Made by a program: the position numbers and the translations under genes. 64,000 nt of DNA from Rhizobium sp. Q54 (GTDB lineage Bacteria > Pseudomonadota > Alphaproteobacteria > Rhizobiales > Xanthobacteraceae), in NCBI GenBank assembly GCA_945861895.1, contig CAMAWF010000007.1, positions 19,539-83,538 of the forward strand, given 5' to 3'. Of the stretch, positions 26,911 through 36,998 are shown one piece after another (position 1 is the stretch's first letter; every line of letters starts with the position of its first letter). A model generated the notes under the pieces. The model was not told where the DNA came from, did not search any database, and was given only the letters and a program-made list of their open reading frames with translations.

Positions 26911-28410
26911 ATGTTTCCCAAGCCAAAAGCCGCGCTGTCGCCCAACACCTACGCCTATGAGTCGACGCCGCTGGTCAAGCCGACCGGCTTTCGCGAATAC
27001 GACGCGCGCTGGCTGCTGGAAAAAGAAATCAACCTGATGGGTGTGCAGGCCCTCGGCATTGGCCTCGGCACGCTGATCGGCGAGCTTGGCGTCAAGCCGG
27101 AGATCGTCACTGGCCACGATTTTCGCGGCTATTCCGCCGCGGTGAAGATGGCGCTGGTTACCGGGCTGCTGGCGGCCGGCTGCAAGGTGCATGACATCGG
27201 CCTTGCGGTGACGCCGATGGCGTATTTCGCGCAGTTCGAACTCGACGTGCCGTGCGTCGCGATGGTGACCGCCTCGCACAACGACAACGGCTGGACCGGG
27301 GTGAAGATGGGCGCCAACCGGCCGCTCACTTTCGGTCCGGACGAAATGGCGCGGCTCAAGGACATCGTGCTCAACGCGCGTTTCGCACTCAAGACCGGCG
27401 GATCGTATGCCTTCGTGGAGAATTTCCCCGCGCGATATATCGCCGACCTGACCAGGCGTCCGAAGCTCAAGCGCAAACTCAAGGTTGTCTGCGCCTGCGG
27501 CAACGGCACGGCCGGCGCGTTCGCGCCGCAGGTGCTCGAAGCTGCCGGCTGCGAGGTGGTGCCGCTCGATTGCGAGCTCGACCACACGTTCCCCAACTAC
27601 AATCCCAACACCGAAGACATGAAAATGCTGCACGCCATGCGCGACGCCGTGCTCAAGCACAAGGCCGATGTGGCGCTCGGCTTCGACGGCGACGGCGATC
27701 GCTGCGGCGTGGTGGACAATACCGGCGATGGAATTTTCTCCGACAAGGTCGGCGTGCTGCTGGCGCGCGACATGTCGACGCAGCACAAGAACGCGCTGTT
27801 TGTCGCCGACGTGAAATCGACCGGGCTGTTCGCCACCGATCCGGTGCTGCTCAAGAACGGCGCCAGGACCGACTACTGGAAGACCGGACATTCGTACATG
27901 AAGCGCCGCGTCAACGAGATCGGCGCGCTCGCCGGCTTCGAAAAATCCGGGCACTTTTTCTTCAACAAGCCCTACGGCCGCGGCTACGACGACGGGCTGA
28001 TATTCGCGCTCGCGGTCTGCGACCTGCTTGACCGCAATCCGGCAAAAAGCATGGCCGACCTCAAAAACGCGCTGCCGAAGACCTGGGGTTCGCCGACCAT
28101 GTCGCCGCATTGCGACGACGAAAAGAAATACGCCGTGGTCGATGCGGTGGTGAAGCATTTCGAGGCCGCCAAGAAAAAAGGCGAAAAGGTCGCCGGCCAG
28201 CCGATCCGCGATCTGGTCACCGTCAACGGCGTGCGCGTCACGCTCGAGGACGGCACCTGGGGCCTGGTGCGCGCCTCCTCCAACAAGCCGGAACTGGCGG
28301 TGGTGGTCGAGAGCCCGGTGTCGGAGACGCGCATGCGCGAGATGTTCAAGGCGCTTGACGCCGTGCTGCGCACGCACAGGGAAGTCGGCGAATACAACCA
28401 GACGATTTGA
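26911..28410 (+). CDS. Phosphomannomutase/phosphoglucomutase
   Basis: A 499-residue alpha-D-phosphohexomutase interconverting hexose 1- and 6-phosphates, feeding sugar-nucleotide synthesis. The phosphoserine loop is TASHNDNG with S122; the magnesium loop is GFDGDGDRCG near residue 265; the sugar-binding loop and a C-terminal phosphate-binding loop (RASSNKPELAVVVES) are present. The ATG at 26911 is preferred to one 13 codons upstream because it has GAGG six bases before it. With ugd 3 kb away it could provide precursors for surface polysaccharides. Whether mannose or glucose is preferred cannot be told. Confidence 0.92.
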   Translation: MFPKPKAALSPNTYAYESTPLVKPTGFREYDARWLLEKEINLMGVQALGIGLGTLIGELGVKPEIVTGHDFRGYSAAVKMALVTGLLAAGCKVHDIGLAVTPMAYFAQFELDVPCVAMVTASHNDNGWTGVKMGANRPLTFGPDEMARLKDIVLNARFALKTGGSYAFVENFPARYIADLTRRPKLKRKLKVVCACGNGTAGAFAPQVLEAAGCEVVPLDCELDHTFPNYNPNTEDMKMLHAMRDAVLKHKADVALGFDGDGDRCGVVDNTGDGIFSDKVGVLLARDMSTQHKNALFVADVKSTGLFATDPVLLKNGARTDYWKTGHSYMKRRVNEIGALAGFEKSGHFFFNKPYGRGYDDGLIFALAVCDLLDRNPAKSMADLKNALPKTWGSPTMSPHCDDEKKYAVVDAVVKHFEAAKKKGEKVAGQPIRDLVTVNGVRVTLEDGTWGLVRASSNKPELAVVVESPVSETRMREMFKALDAVLRTHREVGEYNQTI

Positions 28411-28441
28411 TTCTTTATCGGCGCCGCCTCATGCTGCGCGC

Positions 28442-29578
28442 ATGCGTGTCGTTATTGTCGGCGCCGGTCCGGCCGGGCTTTATCTTTCCTATCTGATCAA
28501 GCGCCGCGCGCCGGACACGGATATTCGCGTCGTCGAGCAGAATCCGGTGGGTGCGACCTTCGGCTTCGGCGTGGTGCTTTCCGACCGCGCGCTGGAATTC
28601 CTCAACGAGGACGATCCGGAAACCCATGCGGCGATCGCGCCGCACATGGAATCCTGGCAGGACATCACCCTCGTGCATGGCGGCGAGCGCATCGCACTCG
28701 ACGGCATCGGCTTCGCCGCGGTCGGGCGGCTGAAACTCTTGCAGTTGTTGCAGGCGCGGACGCGTTCTGTCGGCGTCAATTTGGCGTTTGAGCGCGCCGT
28801 CACAAGTCTTGACGAATTTGACGATGCCGATTTGGTCGTCGGCGCCGACGGGGTCAACTCGCTGGTCCGCCGCACGCACGAGCGCGAATTTGGCGCCACC
28901 GTGCGGCAGTTGAGCAACCATTTTGCCTGGTTCGGCACCGCCAAGCCGTTCGATACGCTGACGCAGACTTTCCGTCGGAGCGAATCGGGCCATTTCACCG
29001 CGCATCATTATCGCTACGCGCCCGACATGAGCACGTTCATCGTCGAAGTGAACGAAACGACATTTCGCGGCGCGGGTTTCGAGCGCATGCCGCAGATTGA
29101 GGCCAAGGCGCTGTGCGAACGCGTGTTCGCGTCCGACCTCGAAGGCCATGCATTGATCTCGAACAATTCGGTCTGGCGGCGTTTCCCGCTGGTGCATAAC
29201 GCGCGCTGGTCGCACGGCAACCGCGTTCTGCTTGGCGATGCCCTGCACACCGCGCATTTCTCCATCGGCTCGGGCACGCGGCTGGCGATGGAGGACGCCA
29301 TCGCGCTCGACAAGGCGCTGGCCGAATATCCACGCGATATTCCCGCCGCGCTCGCCGCATATGAGGCCACGCGGCGGCCGATCCTGGAGAAGCTGGTTGC
29401 CGGCGCCAATGCCAGCGCCGATTGGTACACAAATTTCGAGGCGCACATGCAGCTTGCGCCGATCGACCTCGCCATGAGCTACGTCATGCGGTCCGGCCGC
29501 ATCGGGCTCGACCGGCTGCGGCAGCTTTCGCCGCGCTTTGTCGAACGCTATGAGCGCGAGCGGGCCGCACCGGGCTGA
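28442..29578 (+). CDS. FAD-dependent monooxygenase related to aromatic-CoA hydroxylases
   Basis: A 378-residue PHBH-fold flavoprotein. It has the FAD Rossmann motif VVIVGAGPAGLYLSYLIKRR at the start, the DLVVGADGVNSLVRR (DG motif) near residue 135-150, and the second FAD motif GNRVLLGDALHTAHFSIGSGTRLAMEDA near residue 260. The N-terminal stretch NPVGATFGFGVVLSDRALEFL closely resembles the N-terminal half of salicylyl-CoA 5-hydroxylase and anthraniloyl-CoA monooxygenase, so a CoA-thioester aromatic substrate is possible. No partner catabolic genes lie beside it. The ATG 28442 directly precedes the Rossmann strand; no clear ribosome site is seen. It ends three bases from the convergent pheA. 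Confidence 0.75.
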   Translation: MRVVIVGAGPAGLYLSYLIKRRAPDTDIRVVEQNPVGATFGFGVVLSDRALEFLNEDDPETHAAIAPHMESWQDITLVHGGERIALDGIGFAAVGRLKLLQLLQARTRSVGVNLAFERAVTSLDEFDDADLVVGADGVNSLVRRTHEREFGATVRQLSNHFAWFGTAKPFDTLTQTFRRSESGHFTAHHYRYAPDMSTFIVEVNETTFRGAGFERMPQIEAKALCERVFASDLEGHALISNNSVWRRFPLVHNARWSHGNRVLLGDALHTAHFSIGSGTRLAMEDAIALDKALAEYPRDIPAALAAYEATRRPILEKLVAGANASADWYTNFEAHMQLAPIDLAMSYVMRSGRIGLDRLRQLSPRFVERYERERAAPG

Positions 29579-29581
29579 CAC

Positions 29582-30442
29582 TCATCCCTTGGCTTCTTTG
29601 AAGCTGTTGCGATAGCCGTGCGCCGGATAGACGCCGAGAATTTTCATCTCCTTCGAGAAGAATGCGAGTTCCTCGAATGCGAACACCATGTTGCGGTCGT
29701 CGGGATGGCCTTCGACGTCGGCATAGAATTGCGTGGCGAAGAAGTTGCCCTCGACCATGTAGCTCTCAAGCTTGGTCATGTTGACGCCGTTGGTGGCGAA
29801 CCCGCCCATCGCCTTGTAGAGGGCGGCCGGCACGTTGCGCACCCGGAACACGAAGGTGGTGATCACCGTCCCGTCACCGGCCTTCGCCCATTTCGCTTCG
29901 CGCGAGAGCACGATGAAGCGCGTGGTGTTGTGCGCTTCGTCCTCGATGTCCTCGGCGAGAATGTCGAGGCCGTAGATTTTCGCGGCCAGCCGGGAGGCAA
30001 TCGCGGCGCAGCTCTTGTCGCCGCGTTGGGCGACCTCGCGCGCGGAGCCCGCAGTGTCGGCGGCGACCACCGGCTTGATGCCGAGCTTGCGGATGATCTT
30101 GCGGCATTGGCCTAGCGCGTGAACGTGGCTTTCGACCGTCTTGATTCCCTTGAGCGTTGCGCCCTTCGGCGCCAGCAATTGGTGACGCACCGGCAGAAAC
30201 CATTCCGCCACGATATGCAGGCCGGAATCCGGCATCAGATGATGAATGTCCGCGACGCGGCCGGCGATCGAATTCTCCACCGGAATCATGCCGAGTTCGG
30301 CTTCGCCGGAATTGAGCGCGGCGAAGGCGTCTTCGAAGGTCGGGCAGGGCACCGGCTCGTAGTCGGGATAGGCATCGCGGCATGCGAGATGCGAATTCGC
30401 GCCCGGCTCGCCCTGAAATACGATCTTTTTCTTGTTGGCCAT
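29582..30442 (-). CDS. pheA: Prephenate dehydratase
   Basis: Converts prephenate to phenylpyruvate in phenylalanine synthesis. The 286-residue protein is monofunctional, without a chorismate mutase domain. It has KIVFQGEPGANSHLA at the start, GMIPVENSIAGRVADIH near residue 52, and the catalytic threonine in EDEAHNTTRFIVLSRE near residue 172. A C-terminal ACT domain (TTFVFRVRNVPAALYKAMGGFATNGVNMTKLESY) carries the phenylalanine-binding region for feedback control. The start lies 32 bases after the end of kdsB on the same strand, so the two may be cotranscribed. Confidence 0.95.
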   Translation of the reverse strand: MANKKKIVFQGEPGANSHLACRDAYPDYEPVPCPTFEDAFAALNSGEAELGMIPVENSIAGRVADIHHLMPDSGLHIVAEWFLPVRHQLLAPKGATLKGIKTVESHVHALGQCRKIIRKLGIKPVVAADTAGSAREVAQRGDKSCAAIASRLAAKIYGLDILAEDIEDEAHNTTRFIVLSREAKWAKAGDGTVITTFVFRVRNVPAALYKAMGGFATNGVNMTKLESYMVEGNFFATQFYADVEGHPDDRNMVFAFEELAFFSKEMKILGVYPAHGYRNSFKEAKG

Positions 30443-30474
30443 GATGTCCCGTTACGCGGTCCTTGAGGCGAAAG

Positions 30475-31212
30475 TCAACGTCTGCCCGCCAGCAGCTTGC
30501 GCGCCCGTTCCAGGTCCTCCGGCGTATCGACGCCAAGCGGCGCGCTGTCGACAATGGCGACGTCGATGCGCATGCCCGCTTCCAGCGCGCGCCATTGTTC
30601 GAGTTTCTCGCGCCGTTCGAGCGGCGAGGGCGGCAGCGTAATGAAGCGTTCCAGCGCCGCGCGCCGGTAGGCATAGAGCCCGATGTGATGGTAGTGCGGG
30701 CCATCTCCGGTCGCGTTGGCGCGGGTGAACGAGAGCGCTTGCAGCCTGCGCGCGGCGACGGGCGTGCCGGCGACCTTGACCACATTCGGATTGCTGCGCT
30801 CGTCCGCATTTTTAATCTCGGCGGCGAGGGTTGCGATATCGACCGCCGGGTCTGCCAGCGGCGCAAGCGCGGCGCGGATGTCGGCGGGCTCGATGGTGGG
30901 CAGGTCGCCCTGCACATTGATCACGATGGTGGCGCGGCGCTCCGGATCGATCGCTTGCAGCGCTTCGAAAATGCGGTCCGACCCGGAGACGTGATCGCTG
31001 CGCGTCATGACGGCGCGTCCGCCCGCCTTCTCAACCGCCGCCGCGATCGCCTGCGAATCGGTCGCCACCACCACAGCGCCGACGTGAGCGGCTTCGGCGC
31101 GGCGCATGACGTGGACGATCATCGGCTGACCGGCGATGTCGGCCAGCGGCTTGCCGGGCAGCCGGGTCGAGGCCATGCGGGCAGGGATAAGAATAAGCGG
31201 TTCGTCGGCCAT
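30475..31212 (-). CDS. kdsB: 3-deoxy-manno-octulosonate cytidylyltransferase (CMP-KDO synthetase)
   Basis: Activates KDO with CTP for lipopolysaccharide inner core synthesis. The 245-residue protein starts [20 protein letters not shown], the nucleotide-binding P-loop of the family, and has [26 protein letters not shown] and [16 protein letters not shown], all conserved in KdsB. The frame is open for 222 codons upstream across the opposite-strand cytochrome gene, but only the ATG at 31210-31212 makes sense. It is divergent from the cytochrome c gene with 165 bases between. Confidence 0.96.
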   Translation of the reverse strand: MADEPLILIPARMASTRLPGKPLADIAGQPMIVHVMRRAEAAHVGAVVVATDSQAIAAAVEKAGGRAVMTRSDHVSGSDRIFEALQAIDPERRATIVINVQGDLPTIEPADIRAALAPLADPAVDIATLAAEIKNADERSNPNVVKVAGTPVAARRLQALSFTRANATGDGPHYHHIGLYAYRRAALERFITLPPSPLERREKLEQWRALEAGMRIDVAIVDSAPLGVDTPEDLERARKLLAGRR

Positions 31213-31377
31213 CGGTCGGGTACCGTTCGCCCCGCACAGCATGAACGAATATCGCAGGTTCGGCGTGCTTATACGGGTTGCCAGAGCCGAGGCAAACCGG
31301 CTATCTCTCCGCCGCCGCCGGGCCCCGGCGTCGTTGGTACTTCGCCTGAGCCTTTCTGTTTGCGGAGCCGATTTCCG

Positions 31378-31926
31378 ATGGATTCCTTCGAACTCAACAA
31401 GATTCTTGGCGCCATCCTCGGCACCTGCCTGGTGCTGCTCGCGCTCAATATCACCGCGAACGCCATCTTCGCCCCGGTAAAGCCCGCCAAGCCCGGCTAC
31501 GAGATTGCCGTGCAGGAACAAGCCGCAGTGGACAAAGGCGGACCGAAGGAACCCTCGCAGCCGATCGAGGTGCTGCTGGCCAGTTCCTCGGCCGAAAAGG
31601 GTGAGAATGCCGCCAAGAAATGCGCCGCCTGCCATACCGTCAACAAGGGCGGCCCGAACCGCGTCGGCCCCAACCTCTGGGGCATTATCAATCGGCCGCG
31701 GGCGTCCGAGGCCGGCTTCAACTATTCGGCCGCGATGAAGGGCAAAAGCGGAAACTGGAGCTTCCAGGACCTCAATGCATATCTGCTCAATCCGAAGGCT
31801 TTCGTGCCCGGCACCAACATGACCTTTGCCGGCCTCACGCGCGACAGCGAGCGCGCCGACCTCATCAACTATCTGCATACGCTCGCCGATAGTCCGGTGC
31901 CGCTGCCCAAGGCGGCGGCGAAATAG
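31378..31926 (+). CDS. Membrane-anchored cytochrome c (CycM/cytochrome c552 type)
   Basis: A 182-residue electron carrier. An uncleaved hydrophobic helix (residues about 8-30) anchors it in the inner membrane, then a Pro/Ala-rich linker leads to a class I cytochrome c domain. The heme site is C82-A-A-C85-H86 and the likely sixth ligand is M148 in GTNMTFAG. It resembles CycM of Bradyrhizobium and the membrane cytochrome c552 that passes electrons from the bc1 complex to the aa3 oxidase. The ATG at 31378 has GGAG ten bases upstream. It ends at a strong terminator. Confidence 0.9.
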   Translation: MDSFELNKILGAILGTCLVLLALNITANAIFAPVKPAKPGYEIAVQEQAAVDKGGPKEPSQPIEVLLASSSAEKGENAAKKCAACHTVNKGGPNRVGPNLWGIINRPRASEAGFNYSAAMKGKSGNWSFQDLNAYLLNPKAFVPGTNMTFAGLTRDSERADLINYLHTLADSPVPLPKAAAK

Positions 31927-31953
31927 GCCCGGCGCGCACCGGTGAGTTTGCCG

Positions 31954-31985
31954 CGGCCGGGCTCAAGCCCGGCCGTTTCGTTTTC
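31954..31985 (+). terminator. Rho-independent terminator after the cytochrome c gene
   Basis: CGGCCGGGC (31954-31962) pairs with GCCCGGCCG (31967-31975) over the loop TCAA, and TTTCGTTTT follows. It is 27 bases behind the cytochrome stop codon. Confidence 0.85.
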
Positions 31986-32118
31986 AGGGGGTGTGCTGCG
32001 GCGATCCGCCCACGGGAAATTGAAGCTTGATGTGGATTGCTGTGCTACGCCAAGCGGTCAGCCGATCCAAAAACCGACATAATCCCTGCCAATGCCTCGC
32101 CATGCCGGGAGTAAACCC

Positions 32119-34002
32119 GTGAAGCTGACCCGCCGATCCGTTATCCGCAGTGCCGCCGCTGCGGTTGCCGCACCCGCCCTGAGTGCAATCGGCCCGCTCG
32201 CCGCGCCGGCGCGCGCGCAAGGACGCGACTGGAAGCATGGCCTGTCGCTGTTCGGCGACCTGCGCTATGCGCCCGGCTTCAAGCATTATGACTATGTCAA
32301 TCCGGCGGCGCCGAAAGGCGGCGTCGCCCGCCAGATCGCGTTCGGCACCTTTGACAATTTCAACATGGTTGTCGCCGGCGTGAAGGGAAATCTTGCCGGC
32401 GGCACCGATCTCATCAACGACATGCTGATGACGTCGGCCTTGGACGAGGTATCGACCGAATACGGGCTGCTCGCCGAAGCGGTGACCCATCCGGCGGATT
32501 TCTCCACGGTGACCTACCGGTTGCGCGCCGCTGCCAAGTGGCACGATGGCAAGCCGGTGACGCCGGAAGACGTCATCTTCTCGATGCAGGTGTTCAAGAA
32601 GAACAGTCCGCAACTCGGCGCTTATTACCGCCATGTGGTGAAATTCGAAAAAACCGGCGAACGCGAGATAACGTTTACGTTCGATGGTCCCGGCAACCGC
32701 GAGCTGCCGCAGATCGTCGGCCAGCTTCCGGTGCTGCCGAAACACTGGTGGGAGGGCGCCGATAAATCCGGCAAGCCGCGCGACGTGACGGCGACGACGC
32801 TGGAGCCGCCGCTCGGCTGCGGGCCCTACCGTATCAAGGAATTCTCGCCCGGCCGTTCGCTGGTCTATGAACGCGCGAAGAATTATTGGGCGAAAGACCT
32901 CAACGTGAATGTCGGGCGCTACAATTTCGACGAGCTGCGTTACGAATATTTCCGCGACTCCACCGTCGCGCTCGAAGCCTTCAAGGCGGACACGGTGGAT
33001 TGGCGCACCGAGAACAGCGCCAAAAACTGGGCGACCGCCTACGATTTTCCCGCCGTCAAAGACAAGCGCGTCGTGCTGGAAGAATTTCCGATTCGTAATT
33101 TCGGCGTCATGCAGTCGTTTGCGTTCAACGTCCGGCGCGAAAAACTCTCGGACCCGCGCGTGCGGCGCGCGTTCAATCTTGGATTCGACTTCGAGGAAAT
33201 GAACAAGCAGATATTTTTCGGCCAGTACAAGCGCATCGGCAGCTATTTCGAGGGCACTGAGTTGGCGTCGTCCGGTTTGCCGCAGGGCAAGGAGCTTGAA
33301 ATTCTGCAAACCGTGCGTGGCAAGGTGCCGCCGGAAGTCTTTACGGCGCCATACATCAATCCGGTCGGCGGCAATCCGGAGGCTGTGCGCGCCAACCTGC
33401 GCGAAGCCACGCGGCTGCTGAAAGAAGCGGGCTACGAGGTTCGCAATCAGAAACTCGTCAATGCCAGGAGCGGCGAGCCGTTCACGGCCGAATTCCTGGT
33501 GGAAGATCCGGCGTCCGAACGCTTCGTGCTGTTCTATAAGCCTTCGCTCGAACGCCTCGGCATCGCCGCCAGCGTGCGCACCGTCGATTCCGCGCAGTAT
33601 GAAAACCGCTTGCGGCAGTGGGATTTCGACATCGTCGTCGGCTCCTGGGGGCAATCGCTTTCGCCGGGCAACGAGCAGCGCGGCTTCTGGGGTTCGGCGG
33701 CGGCCGATCAGCCCGGCTCGCGCAATCTCGTCGGCATTAAAAATCCGGCGATCGACGCGCTGATCGAGCGGGTGATTTTCACCAAGGACCGTGACGAACT
33801 TGTCGCCGCCACCAAGGCGCTCGACCGCGTATTGCTGTGGAATCATTACGTCGTGCCGCAATGGACCTATGGCAAAGTGCGCTCGGCGCGCTGGGACCGC
33901 TTCAGCCGGCCGCCGACGCTGCCGAAATATGGGCTGTCGGCTTGGCCGGCGATCTGGTGGTGGGACGCGCAAAAGGCGGCCAAGGTGCCGCCGCGGTCGT
34001 GA
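32119..34002 (+). CDS. Oligopeptide ABC transporter substrate-binding protein (YejA-like), first copy
   Basis: A periplasmic family 5 solute-binding protein of 627 residues from a GTG at 32119. That start is chosen over an ATG at 32092 because GGGAG stands seven bases before it and the product then begins MKLTRRSVIRSAAAA, a compact Tat-type signal ending near ARA-QG. Mature sequence features are HGLSLFGDLRYAPGFKHYDYVNPAAPKGG, the YejA-like start, YRLRAAAKWHDGKPVTPEDVIFS and the long C-terminal lobe. It is the first gene of a five-gene operon; the next gene starts two bases after its stop. Export folded via Tat is unusual but known for this family. Confidence 0.88.
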   Translation: MKLTRRSVIRSAAAAVAAPALSAIGPLAAPARAQGRDWKHGLSLFGDLRYAPGFKHYDYVNPAAPKGGVARQIAFGTFDNFNMVVAGVKGNLAGGTDLINDMLMTSALDEVSTEYGLLAEAVTHPADFSTVTYRLRAAAKWHDGKPVTPEDVIFSMQVFKKNSPQLGAYYRHVVKFEKTGEREITFTFDGPGNRELPQIVGQLPVLPKHWWEGADKSGKPRDVTATTLEPPLGCGPYRIKEFSPGRSLVYERAKNYWAKDLNVNVGRYNFDELRYEYFRDSTVALEAFKADTVDWRTENSAKNWATAYDFPAVKDKRVVLEEFPIRNFGVMQSFAFNVRREKLSDPRVRRAFNLGFDFEEMNKQIFFGQYKRIGSYFEGTELASSGLPQGKELEILQTVRGKVPPEVFTAPYINPVGGNPEAVRANLREATRLLKEAGYEVRNQKLVNARSGEPFTAEFLVEDPASERFVLFYKPSLERLGIAASVRTVDSAQYENRLRQWDFDIVVGSWGQSLSPGNEQRGFWGSAAADQPGSRNLVGIKNPAIDALIERVIFTKDRDELVAATKALDRVLLWNHYVVPQWTYGKVRSARWDRFSRPPTLPKYGLSAWPAIWWWDAQKAAKVPPRS

Positions 34003-34004
34003 GC

Positions 34005-35873
34005 ATGAAACGATTAAGCCGGCGCGACGCTCTTGTTGTCACTGGCGGAGCGCTGGCCGCTGGCGTTACCGGGCGGTTGGCGACGCCGGTGGTTGCGCAG
34101 GACGTCGAACGTCACGGCATTTCCGCCTTCGGCGATCTCAAATATCCCGCCGACTTCACCCATTTCAGTTATGTCGACACCAAAGCGCCCAAAGGCGGGA
34201 CGTTTTCGCAGATCGGACCGAACCGGCAGTACAACCAAAACTTCCTCACTTTCAATTCGCTCAACGGTTACATCCTTCGCGGCGATGCGGCGCAGGGTAT
34301 CGAGCGCACATTCGCGACGCTGATGGTGCGCTCGGGCGATGAGCCGGACGCCATGTATGGGCTGGCCGCGCGCGCGGTGCGGATTTCCGCCGACGGACTG
34401 ACCTATCGCTTCCAGCTGCGGCCGGAGGCCAAATTTCACGACGGCAGCAAGCTCACCGCCCATGACGTTGCTTTCTCGCTCGCGCTTCTGAAGGCGAAGG
34501 GGCATCCGATCATCACGCAGCTTTTGCGCGACATGACAGGCGCCGAAGCGGTGGACGACGCAGCCGTAGTGGTGCGCTTTGCCGAGAAGCGTGGCCGCGA
34601 CGTGCCGCTGTTCGTTGCCGGTCTGCCGATTTTCTCGCGTGCCTATTACAGCCAGCGGCCGTTCGAGGAATCGACGTTGGATGTGCCGCTCGGTGGCGGC
34701 GCCTACAAGGTCGGGAGATTCGAGGCCGGACGCTACATCGAATACGAGCGGGTGAAGGATTGGTGGGGCGCCGACCTGCCGGTGTCGCGCGGGCAGAACA
34801 ATTTCGATTTTCTGCGCTACGAATATTACCGCGACCGCGAAGTCGGGTTCGAAGGCTTCACCGGCAAAAATTATCTTTTTCGCGAGGAGTTCACCTCGCG
34901 CGTATGGGCGACGCGCTATGATTTTCCCGCGATCCGCGACGGCCGTGTCAAACGCGACGTGCTGGCGGACGACACACCATCCGGCGCGCAGGGCTGGTTC
35001 ATCAATACGCGGCGGCCGAAGTTCAAGGACCGGCGGCTGCGCGAAGCGCTGATCGACGCCTTCGACTTCGAATGGACCAACAAGACCATTATGTATGGGT
35101 CCTATACACGCACGCATTCGGTGTTCCAGAACTCCAACATGATGGCGAAGGACAGGCCGGGACCGGAGGAGCTTGCGCTGCTCGATCCGTTCCGCGGCAA
35201 GGTCCCGGACGAAGCGTTTGGCGAGCCTTACGTGCCGCCGGTGAGCGACGGCTCGGGGCAGGACCGCAAATTGCTGCGCGATGCCTCGCGCTTGCTGCAA
35301 GAGGCCGGCTTTGCGATCAAGGACGGCAAACGCGTGCTGCCGTCGGGCGAGCCGATTACGGTGGAATTTCTGATCGACGAGCCGACATTCACGCCGCACC
35401 ATATGCCGTATATCAAAAATCTGGCGACGCTCGGCATCGATGCCACGTTGCGCGTTGTCGATCCGGTGCAGTTCCGCGCGCGCGTCGACGATTTCGATTT
35501 CGACATCACGGTGCAACGCTTCAGCTTTTCGGAAACGCCGGGCGACGGACTGCGCAGCTATCTCTCCTCGCAATCCGCGGCGACCAAGGGCTCGCAGAAT
35601 CTCGCCGGCATCGCCGATCCGGCGATCGATGCGCTGGTGGAAAAAATCATCGCGGCTGACACCCGTCCCGCGCTGGTGACCGCCTGCCGCGCGCTCGACC
35701 GCGTCATCCGCGCCGGGCGCTACTGGGTGCCGCACTGGTACAAAGCGTCGCACTGGATCGCCTATTGGGATAGTTTTGGCTGGCCGCCGGCAAAGCCGCG
35801 TTATTTCCGCGGCATCCCGGAAACCTGGTGGTACGACCGCGACAAGGCGGCAAAAATCGATCGGCCGGGGTAA
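34005..35873 (+). CDS. Oligopeptide ABC transporter substrate-binding protein (YejA-like), second copy
   Basis: A 622-residue paralogue of the preceding protein with the same layout: a Tat-like signal (MKRLSRRDALVVTGGALAAG, cleaved near VVA-QD), HGISAFGDLKYPADFTHFSYVDTKAPKGG, FQLRPEAKFHDGSKLTAHDVAFS, and the C-terminal GIPETWWYDRDKAAK. The two are clearly homologous yet well diverged. The ATG at 34005 follows the previous stop with only two bases between, so translation is coupled. Two binding proteins sharing one permease would broaden the range of ligands. Confidence 0.88.
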   Translation: MKRLSRRDALVVTGGALAAGVTGRLATPVVAQDVERHGISAFGDLKYPADFTHFSYVDTKAPKGGTFSQIGPNRQYNQNFLTFNSLNGYILRGDAAQGIERTFATLMVRSGDEPDAMYGLAARAVRISADGLTYRFQLRPEAKFHDGSKLTAHDVAFSLALLKAKGHPIITQLLRDMTGAEAVDDAAVVVRFAEKRGRDVPLFVAGLPIFSRAYYSQRPFEESTLDVPLGGGAYKVGRFEAGRYIEYERVKDWWGADLPVSRGQNNFDFLRYEYYRDREVGFEGFTGKNYLFREEFTSRVWATRYDFPAIRDGRVKRDVLADDTPSGAQGWFINTRRPKFKDRRLREALIDAFDFEWTNKTIMYGSYTRTHSVFQNSNMMAKDRPGPEELALLDPFRGKVPDEAFGEPYVPPVSDGSGQDRKLLRDASRLLQEAGFAIKDGKRVLPSGEPITVEFLIDEPTFTPHHMPYIKNLATLGIDATLRVVDPVQFRARVDDFDFDITVQRFSFSETPGDGLRSYLSSQSAATKGSQNLAGIADPAIDALVEKIIAADTRPALVTACRALDRVIRAGRYWVPHWYKASHWIAYWDSFGWPPAKPRYFRGIPETWWYDRDKAAKIDRPG

Positions 35874-35882
35874 GCTCGCCGC

Positions 35883-36998
35883 ATGACCGCCTACATCATT
35901 CGCCGCATCCTGTTCATGATCCCGACGCTGTTCGGCATCATGTTCGTGTCGTTCGTCGTGGTGCAGTTCGCCCCCGGCGGGCCGGTCGAGCGCGTGATCG
36001 CGCAGCTCACCGGTTCCGATACCGGCGCCACCTCGCGCATCTCCGGCTCTCCGAGCGGCGATTTCGGCGCGCGCGGGCAGGTGCAGGGCGGCTCGCAGAT
36101 CGACGCCGGCAACTCGAAATATCGCGGCGCGCAGGGGCTCGATCCGGAATTCATCAAGAGCCTGGAAAAGCAGTTCGGCTTCGACAAGCCGGCGCACGAG
36201 CGTTTTTTCCTGATGGTCTGGAATTTTTCCCGCTTCGATTTCGGCAAGAGCTATTTTCGCGATGTCAGCGTATTGCAGCTGATCAAGGAGAAGCTGCCGG
36301 TGTCGATGTCGCTCGGTATCTGGATGACGCTGCTCACCTATCTGATCTCGATTCCGCTCGGCATCCGCAAGGCGATCGAGGACGGCTCGCGCTTCGACGT
36401 GTGGACGTCCGGCGTCATCATCGTCGCCTACGCAATCCCCGGATTTCTGTTCGCGATCCTGCTCATCATTCTGTTCGCGGGCGGCTCGTTTTTCGACTTT
36501 TTTCCGCTGCGCGGGCTGACCTCGGAGAATTGGGCGATGCTGCCGTGGTGGCAGAAGATCGCCGACTATTTCTGGCATCTGACGCTGCCGATCCTGTCGA
36601 TGGCGCTGTCGGCCTTCGCCACCATGACGCTGCTGACGAAAAATTCCTTCCTCGACGAAATCCGCAAGCAATACGTTCTCACCGCGCGCGCCAAAGGCTG
36701 CACGCAAAATCAGGTGCTCTACGGACACGTGTTCCGCAACGCCATGCTGATCGTCATTGCCGGATTTCCCGGCGCGTTTGTGCATGCCTTTTTCACCGGC
36801 GCGCTGCTGATCGAGACCATTTTTTCGCTCGACGGGCTCGGCCTGCTGGGTTTCGAGAGCGTGCTCAATCGCGATTATCCGGTGGTGTTCGCCACGCTGT
36901 TTATTTTCTCGCTCATCGGTCTTGTGGTGAACTTGATTTCCGATCTGACCTACACTTGGATCGATCCGCGCATCGATTTCGAAACGCGGGAGGTGTGA
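35883..36998 (+). CDS. yejB: Peptide ABC transporter permease (YejB-like)
   Basis: A 371-residue inner-membrane permease with six hydrophobic helices. It starts [39 protein letters not shown] as YejB/DppB proteins do, carries a long periplasmic insert between helices 1 and 2 (residues about 45-120) typical of the Yej branch, and has the cytoplasmic EAA loop [21 protein letters not shown] near residue 275-295. It starts nine bases after the second binding protein. Confidence 0.92.
   Translation: MTAYIIRRILFMIPTLFGIMFVSFVVVQFAPGGPVERVIAQLTGSDTGATSRISGSPSGDFGARGQVQGGSQIDAGNSKYRGAQGLDPEFIKSLEKQFGFDKPAHERFFLMVWNFSRFDFGKSYFRDVSVLQLIKEKLPVSMSLGIWMTLLTYLISIPLGIRKAIEDGSRFDVWTSGVIIVAYAIPGFLFAILLIILFAGGSFFDFFPLRGLTSENWAMLPWWQKIADYFWHLTLPILSMALSAFATMTLLTKNSFLDEIRKQYVLTARAKGCTQNQVLYGHVFRNAMLIVIAGFPGAFVHAFFTGALLIETIFSLDGLGLLGFESVLNRDYPVVFATLFIFSLIGLVVNLISDLTYTWIDPRIDFETREV

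Noticed and set aside
31213..31878. Upstream extension of the kdsB frame by 222 codons
   Set aside because: The extension is antisense to the cytochrome c gene and the KdsB P-loop begins right behind the ATG at 31212.
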